In this document: piece after piece, positions 57,641 to 64,000 of the stretch | Numbering within the stretch: the stretch's first letter is position 1 | Layout of the letters: the number at the start of each line of letters is the position of its first letter | Assembly (NCBI GenBank): GCA_030068075.1 | Contig: JAINVK010001341.1 | Span: 1-64,000, forward strand | Length of the DNA stretch: 64,000 nt | Origin: Paguma larvata | Taxonomy: Eukaryota; Chordata; Mammalia; Carnivora; Viverridae | Reading direction: 5' to 3' | Position numbers and translations under genes: made by a program | The notes under the pieces: model-generated | Database searches by the model: none | Told to the model about the DNA's origin: nothing | What the model saw: only the letters and a program-made list of their open reading frames with translations

Positions 57641-58849
57641 TACTTATTTCATAATTCACAAATCTGAATGTTTGGCATAATCAAGTTTTTAAACTTGATT
57701 TGGATAATAATCCAAAATCAATTAAAGGAAATATTACGTAGAAATCATATTGTGTCACTTCTATCAATATAAGGTTTATTTGTTTTTTTGTGGGATTTTT
57801 GAGGTATGGTTAACTTTTATTATAGGCAGTACTCTTGGGAGGACAGTGCAAAAAGTATATATAAACGTGCACCCAAATTACATATTTATGTTGAGAAATC
57901 AGATATTAGCAATCGCATATACTAAATACAATGAATATTAAAAGGTCTGTCCTGTTAGCACTTTAAATGGGAAAAGTGAGCTCATTTGTTAATATGGTAG
58001 CAATTCTGTGATTCAATCCATAGCATCATATTCCTGAAACATAGCATAGAAAGCAACTTATTCATACTTATCTGACCATAGAATAGTGTGCAGCCAGAGA
58101 GTCAAATAACAGTATATTTGATTTAAATAACAATGCCAATTTGATTCAAATAACAAAGCAATGATTCAAGTAACAGTGAACAATATTTGAATAACAATTT
58201 CCCACCATAGGAAATCCCCCTCTCCTAGACATACTATCATCATCATTATCTTCATCTTCTTCATCTTCATCATCTTCATCATCATTTATTATTATGGAGC
58301 CTGGGCATTTATCTGAACACCTTTGAGGAAACAAAATATGCCGCCAAATCATTTTTAGGGCCAAGTTTGTGTTTCTAACTCCTCAGTGGAAATTCTGATT
58401 AGATATTCCAAAATCCTCCAATAACCAAACCACAAGGAATAAAGAGGCAGGTCATACCAAAAACCTAAGACTGCCATTTCCAAAACTATGTGGGAAATGA
58501 CATTTTTTAAGATTTTATATTTTAAGATTAAAATTAATTTACTGGCTCCATGAACTTTTAACATCAACAGCAGCCAATATATTTAGATGGACATGAGGAC
58601 CTTGCTAAGCAGAGCTCAGGCAGTACAATGTTGGAAGACCTCTGAAACCAGGAGGGCCTGTCCACACCTAAGTGGCCTCCCTCAAGCAAGGCTGCAAGGA
58701 TACTCACATTATGCACACAACATGTGCCTGCTGTGAAGAGCCTCTCTTAGAATAGAAGTCATTGATACCCTACAGTGTTCACTGGATGAAATTATGTCCA
58801 AATAATTCTTAACACATTCATATATATACATGTGAAAAGCGGCTCTTAT
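57641..58849. other. No gene recognised; (TCA/TTC)n array inside
   Basis: AT-rich sequence with a TCA/TTC trinucleotide array at 58228-58285. The acidic 72-codon minus frame at 58146-58364 is a product of that array. Confidence 0.5.
58228..58285 (+). repeat. (TCA/TTC)n trinucleotide array
   Basis: Mixed ATC, TTC and TCA units, imperfect. Confidence 0.85.
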
Positions 58850-61800
58850 ATGTATTTTAACTTTCTTTTTGAGATCATTGTCGGTTCATATGCAGTTTTA
58901 AGAAATATTCCAGACAGATCTCCTATTTACATCACCTGGTTTCCCCCAATGTTGAAACTTTCTTGCAAAACTATAGCAAAAATTCACAAGCAAGATACAC
59001 TGACTTTATTCAAATTTCACCAGTTTTGTCCACACTTATACGTATGGGTAGTTGTGTTTAGTTCCATGCAAATGTATTATATGTGAAGATTCATGTCACC
59101 TCCATCACAGTAAAGGCACAGAGCTGTTCCATTCAAACGATCCCTCACACAACTCTTTTATATTCATAGTCACCTTCTTTTTGCCTCTCCCCAACCCCCA
59201 ACACGTGGCAACCACTTCTCTAATCTCTGTTACTATAATTTTGTCAATACAAGAATGTTATCTAAGTAGAATTGTATAGTATATAACTTTCGGAGTAGGC
59301 TTCTTTCACTCAGCATGATTTCCTTGAGAACCATCCAAATTGCTCTGTGTATCAAAAGTTCGTTCCTTTTCAGAGCTGAGTATTATTCAATGGTAGCAAT
59401 GGACCAGATTGTTCGAGCATTCTCTCCCACTGAAGAACATTTGATTATTTCCAGATTTTGGTCATTACTCAGAAACTTGCTATGAAAAGGTACATACTCG
59501 TTTTTGTGTAGTTTTCGTTTCTCAGGGACAAATGCCTAAGAGTACAATGGATTGAATTATAAATTCATGTTGAGTCTCATAAGCAACTTCCAAACTGTTT
59601 TCCAGGAAGGCTGTTCCATTTTACATTCTCACCAATAACATAAGCATTCTGGATCCTCCACATCCTTGTGACATTATCACAATGTCTGTAGAGATATTTG
59701 TTTTGTGGTTTTAATACATATTTCCATAATGGCTAATGATGTTAAACATCTTTTGTTTGTCATTGTATATCTCCTTCAGTGAAATGTCTCATGCGTTTTG
59801 CTCATATTCTAGGTGGATTATTTATTTCTTTCCTGTTAAGTTTTGGGATTCTTTTATATGTTCTAGGTACTAATCTTTTGTTGGACATGTGGTTTGCAAA
59901 TATTTTCTCTCATTCCATCCTCTTAAAGGGTCTTTGGTAGGGCTTTAATTTTAATGAGGTACAGTTTATCAATTTTTAGTTTTATGAATCTGGGTCAAGT
60001 CTAAGAATTGCTTTCTCTGAACTTAAGACTCTGAGAATTAACCTTTTTTTTAAAATAAAAGATTATAATTCTATGTTTTATTTTGAGTAGATCTTTTATA
60101 TATAAAATGTGAAGTTAATGTTGAGGTTTCGTGGAGTTTTTGGTACTGTTTTCCTATATATGTCCAATTTTGTTAAAAAGCAGTTGGTAATAGTTGTGTG
60201 GCTCTATTTATGGATTCCTCATTCTGTTCTGTTATCCATCTATTCCTCTACTCAAACTTACTGTCTTTATTACTATAGCTATATAACAAGTCTTAAAATT
60301 AGGTAGACTAATTCTTCCAACTTTATTCTCTTTTTTTTCAAAATTGCTTCAGGTATTCTAGGTCTTACACTATTCTATGTACTTTTTTTTAAATAAAGTG
60401 GCTTATATCCACCAAAATCATTGACAATATTTTGATAGGTATTACCTATCAATCCTACACATCAAGTAGGAGGAAACTGATACCTCTATTTTATTGAGTC
60501 TTCTAAATTTGGAACAAAATATTTCTCTCTTTATTTTGGACTTCTCAGATTTTTTTCATAAACATTTTGTAATTTTCAGTATATAGAATCTATACATGTT
60601 TTGTTAGATTAAGACCTGTTTCAATTTTGGAACAATTGTAAATGTTATTATGTTTTTAATTTTGGCTTCCACATATCCTGTTATTATATACAGATATGAC
60701 TAAATTTTGTAATGATCTTTTCTCCTACGATGTTGCTGAATTCATTAATTCTACGTGTATTTTGTAGATTCCTTGTGATTTTTATATGGAAATCAGATTA
60801 TCTGTAAACAGGCACACTTTTATTTTACTCTTTCCAATATGTTCGCCTTTTATTTCTTATTCTTGCCATATCATAGTAGCTAGGACTTCCAGTACTATGT
60901 TGAATAAAACTAGTAAAGCAAACATCCTTGCCTTGTTCCTGATTTTCAGTCTCTCATCATTAAGTACAATGTTAGTTGTAGTTTGGTTTGTTTATTTCAC
61001 TTTTGTAGATGCTATATATCAAGTTGAAGAAGTTTCCTCTGTTCTTAGTTTACTGAGATTTTTTATAATGAATAGGCATTGAATTTTATCAAATGCACCG
61101 AATGAGATGATCTAGCATTTGCACCAAATGATATGATCATATGATTTTTGTTTTTTTAGCCCATCGTTTTTGTAGATTACATTGACTGATTTTGAACACT
61201 GAAGCAGCCCGGTATATATAACACGTATATCTATACCTGGTGTGAGATTTACATTATTCACTTGGTCATGAGGTATAATTATTTTATACTTTGTTGGGTT
61301 CTATTTGCTAGTATTCATAATTTTTGCATTTAGGTTCATGAAGAAAACTAGTCTATTTTTTATTCCTGTACTGTCTTTATCTGGGTTTTGGTATCTAAAA
61401 ACACTAGCTTCATAAAAAGAGTTGATGAATATCTTCCTCTTTTTCCTATTTCCTGGAAGAGATTGTGTAAATTTAGTATTCATTATTCTTCAACTATTTG
61501 GTAAAATTCTCTGGTGTAACCGAATAGAGCTAAAGATTGCTTTTTTGGGGAGCTTTTAGTTACTAATTCAATTATTTAATTGTTATAAGAATATTTACGT
61601 TCTCTGTTAAGTCTTTTTTTGTAGTTAGTAATTTTTCATAGCCCATGTATTCTAATTTATTTCAAAAATGTCAAATTTGGGTTAAGATATGGATGTATTA
61701 TTCCTTTATCATCTCCTTAATGGCTGGAGGATTTACAGTGATAAATCTTGTTTTTTTTCCTTAGGATTGGTGATGGACGGGATTTTATTTTCCCTCTGAT

Positions 61801-61985
61801 TCTCATTCTTCTCTTTCTTTTGTTATCTCTCTAAGGGTTCTTGAACATTTAAACAGATTTCTTCTTATCTTACTTACAGGTTTTTGTTTATTTGCTTCCT
61901 TTTAGTGTACCACTTATACAGTTTTCTTTGTAGTTGCTCTAGGAATTACAATATGCATACTATTGAGTAAAACACAATATACATA
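58850..61985 (-). mobile_element. Old LINE-1 (L1M-type), inverted, 3' UTR to endonuclease region
   Basis: On plus, a 3' UTR-like start ('tttttgagatcattgtcgg') is followed by the reversed ORF2 end ('gctgagtattattcaatggt', 59376-59395), the C-terminal cysteine region ('ctgttttccaggaaggctgt'), the RT ('acttccagtactatgttgaa', near 60884-60903) and the early ORF2 part up to about 61985. Frames are all short. It is one of the longest single repeats in the window. Confidence 0.85.
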
Positions 61986-62024
61986 ATATATTAGTATATA
62001 CAATACTACCCATACTACCCATTG

Positions 62025-62210
62025 TATACCCATAGGTTGAATAGTGTCCTTCCCCCATTCATATGTTGAATCTTTACCCCCAGTACCTCACAATGCAACT
62101 ATATTTGGAGATAGAGTCTTTTAAAAGGTAATTAAGTTAATATGAAGTCATAATAGTAGGCCCTAAGCTAATATGACTGGTGTCCTCACAAGAAGAGGAG
62201 ATCAGACGTA
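62025..62210 (+). mobile_element. MLT1-type LTR (MaLR), 5' part
   Basis: 'ccattcatatgttgaatctt', 'acccccagtacctcacaatg' and 'gctaatatgactggtgtcct' give the typical MLT1 order. The 3' part is missing; the LINE-1 5' UTR begins right after. Confidence 0.8.
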
Positions 62211-62639
62211 GGGTACCTGAAGTTCCCTTGTCCCTCAAACACAGCAGTATTGAGACCAGAAGACTTGCAATTTCAGGAACCCAGGCTACAGAGTGACAGA
62301 AACATGTCCAGGGGCCCACAGGGACAACTTGGCAGTACATTGATGTATGACTGCGAACTTGGAGAGATAAAATGGGTGGCATAGGTATGGATTGGAAGGA
62401 TCCCCTTTTGTGGGGAGACAAAAAGAAGATAAAGAGGAGCTATGGAAGTATAGGATTGTATTTTGACAAGAGAAAAGGCATGGAATGGACAATGGAAAAA
62501 AAATGAGAAAGAACAAATTTCTACCTCATTCTGGGGTTGCCAGGCTTTCTCTGGACTGGGGCCTGCCACACACCTGGAGAGGAGGAGAGCCAGCCCCAGG
62601 CTCAGGATAGTAAGCTCGGAGGTGCAGTCAGAGACAGCA

Positions 62640-63060
62640 GTTCTCTCCCCTGAACGCTATGGGAAGAAGGCATATAACCACTCCAAGGACAAAAGACCCT
62701 GCAGTTGCCCGCCAGCCAGAGGTCCTTTGTTGGCTGGCTTGTGGAGTGTCTCTACCACAGAACCTTGGCACGTGGAGCAGGAACTTTTAAAACATCATGA
62801 TTTGAATCCCAGCTGAGCACCTGGGAGGTGCAAGAGACTGTGGAGCAGAAAAATTGGCCCACTTGCACCTGCAAGGCACTGTGAGGAGGCAGAGGCCCTT
62901 TGTCACTGACTGGGCAGAGAGGTTCTAACCCAGAACTTGGGTGCACAGAGTAGGATCCTTTAAGACATTGGGGTTTGAATCCCAACGGAATGCCTGGGAG
63001 ATACAAAAGATTCTGGAACAGAACAAAACAGCCCGCTTGTGACTGCATAGCACTGTGAGG
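62640..63060 (+). promoter_or_regulatory. Tandem ~170-bp modules of the LINE-1 5' UTR
   Basis: Units start near 62714 ('agccagaggtcctttgttgg') and 62887 ('ggcagaggccctttgtcact'). Each holds 'ctgtggagcag' or 'tctggaacag' and a 'tttgaatccc' segment. They match the modules of the copy at 33389-33655. A promoter role is inferred from the LINE-1 family. Confidence 0.65.
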
Positions 63061-63356
63061 AAGCCTGACCAAAGTGGTTTGGGATACCCCATCTGGGGAG
63101 GAGAGACTTGGGTGTCACCATTTTTCTCCCTATCACCAACAAGGTGGGGCTTCAGAGAATGTACAATGGGGCCACACTGAAGGCAAGACCCGCCTACACA
63201 AAACCAAGCTCCTCCATGCCTTGTGTCTGCATCTCTAACAGAGCAAGATTGACACTGACCAAACCAGACAGCTCCTCCTCCAGACCAGCACAACTCTGGT
63301 TCCAAGGCACCATTAGATATCATTCCAGTGGTTTGGCATTTTCAGATTTGATTCTT

Positions 63357-63544
63357 TTTTTTTTCTAATTTTTTTAATGTTATTATTTTATTTTTGAAAG
63401 TGAGACAGAGTCAGAGATAGAAAGGGAGACACAGAATCTGAGCTGTTAGTACAGAGCCTGATGCAGGGCTCGAACTCACAGACTGTGAGACCATGACCTG
63501 AGCCGAAGTCAGACGCTTAACCGCCTGAGCCACCCAGGGGTCCC
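63357..63544 (-). mobile_element. Can-SINE nested in LINE-1 5' UTR
   Basis: Reversed SINE from a T run to 'cgcctgagccacccaggggt'. Target duplications 'cagatttgattctt' (63343-63356) and 'ctgatttgattctt' (63546-63559). Confidence 0.93.
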
Positions 63545-63594
63545 TCTGATTTGATTCTTGATAAATTCTTATTATATATGTGTGTGTGTATACA

Positions 63595-63860
63595 TTTCCT
63601 CTCTTCTCCTTCTCTTTCTTCTTTCTTTTCTTCCTCTTATTTCTTCCCCTTTCTATTCTGCTTATTCTTGTTGTCAGTTTGTTTAAGCAGACATTTTTAA
63701 TCTATTTTTTTACACATCATTTAAATCTCCTTATTTTCCTGTCTCTTCTCTAGATTGAGCCATATAAGTTCTCTGATTCCCTGCCCGGTGATTTTTTTTA
63801 TTTTATTTTCCCCCACTCTTGTCACTTCTCTCTTTGTATGGGATAAGACTTCTTCCACCA
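63595..63860 (+). repeat. Pyrimidine-rich stretch
   Basis: CT-rich sequence ('ctctcttctccttctctttc', 63599-63618), interrupted by mixed sequence. It could be part of the LINE-1 5' UTR or independent. A 64-codon frame at 63755-63949 has no signature. Confidence 0.5.
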
Positions 63861-64000
63861 CCATCCACTTTTTAAATTTTTGCCAGGATTACATCAATGA
63901 ACAAATCAATGCTCACCTGGTGAAAGGCCAAAATCACCACTACAAGTAGGGAGATAAAGCAACCAGAGTCACAACAATTTAACACACTCCAAAAATACCT

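Larger units (their letters stand above)
62212..64000 (+). mobile_element. Carnivore LINE-1 5' UTR (continues past right edge)
   Basis: From about 62212 the sequence follows the 5' UTR seen at 32880: 'tccctcaaacacagcagtat' (62231-62250), 'gataaaatgggtggcatagg', 'tttctctggactggggcctg' and 'ccaaggacaaaagaccctgc'. It extends beyond the point where the other copy is deleted, through a GC-richer part to about 63340 and, after a SINE, a pyrimidine-rich part. ORF1 is not reached. That the last 450 bp still belong to the UTR is inference. Confidence 0.8.

Noticed and set aside
58146..58364. Acidic Asp/Glu-rich 72-codon minus frame
   Set aside because: Its acidic run is a direct reading of the TCA/TTC microsatellite.
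62273..63323. Several 60 to 132-codon minus frames
   Set aside because: They are antisense readings of the GC-richer LINE-1 5' UTR modules; the same type of frame appears at the other copy (32914-33505).

Overview
This window looks like an intergenic or intronic stretch of a carnivore genome, most probably a cat (Felidae). The evidence is the repeats. There are about fifteen tRNA-derived Can-SINE copies whose 5' end reads like 'GCCTGGGTGGCTCAGTCGGT' in one orientation or the other, with internal A/B-box-like segments, a CT-rich 3' part and an AAATAAA-rich tail. There are also LINE-1 elements whose 3' end (from 11535, minus strand) and 5' UTRs (32880, 62212, plus strand) fit the felid type. 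I found no host protein-coding exon, rRNA or tRNA gene that I can defend. All recognisable coding potential belongs to retrotransposons, and nearly all of it is broken.

Layout. 1-1436: minus-strand LINE-1 with part of its 5' UTR, a frameshifted ORF1 and the intact start of ORF2, running off the left edge. 1790-2420: old LINE/HAL1-like debris. 4270-4490: MIR. 5950-11534: two old plus-strand LINE-1 pieces, carrying a SINE and an AC microsatellite. 11535-14524: younger 5'-truncated minus-strand LINE-1 with a 502-codon open reverse transcriptase segment. 16106-17229: solitary class-II-like LTR with a 6-bp target duplication and a perfect 131-bp internal tandem duplication. 17380-20790: SINE cluster plus a HAL1 copy. 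20800-24330: no recognised gene or repeat. 24330-28480: old LINE-1 with a nested SINE, a nested young LINE-1 3' end and three microsatellites.

28483-32870: a SINE pair, then mostly unassigned sequence. 32880-37480: plus-strand LINE-1 with a complete-looking 5' UTR but almost all of ORF1 deleted and no 3' end. 37490-49350: MIRs, an MLT1-type LTR, two ERV1-like LTRs, SINEs and microsatellites. 49370-54090: HAL1-like sequence, an old LTR and a minus-strand old LINE-1. 55069-57640: a SINE and a second copy of the same old LTR, split by an insertion that carries a roughly 270-bp homopyrimidine tract. 58850-61985: old minus-strand LINE-1. 62025-64000: an MLT1-type LTR, then the 5' UTR of another plus-strand LINE-1 that runs off the right edge.

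No set of genes works together here. What the window records is a history of insertions: old L1M, HAL1, MIR and MLT1 elements were interrupted by carnivore LINE-1s, Can-SINEs and one class-II-like retroviral LTR, and microsatellites have grown inside several of them. Family names come from recognising sequence, not from a database search. Boundaries of old repeats are approximate, usually to within 20-60 bp.
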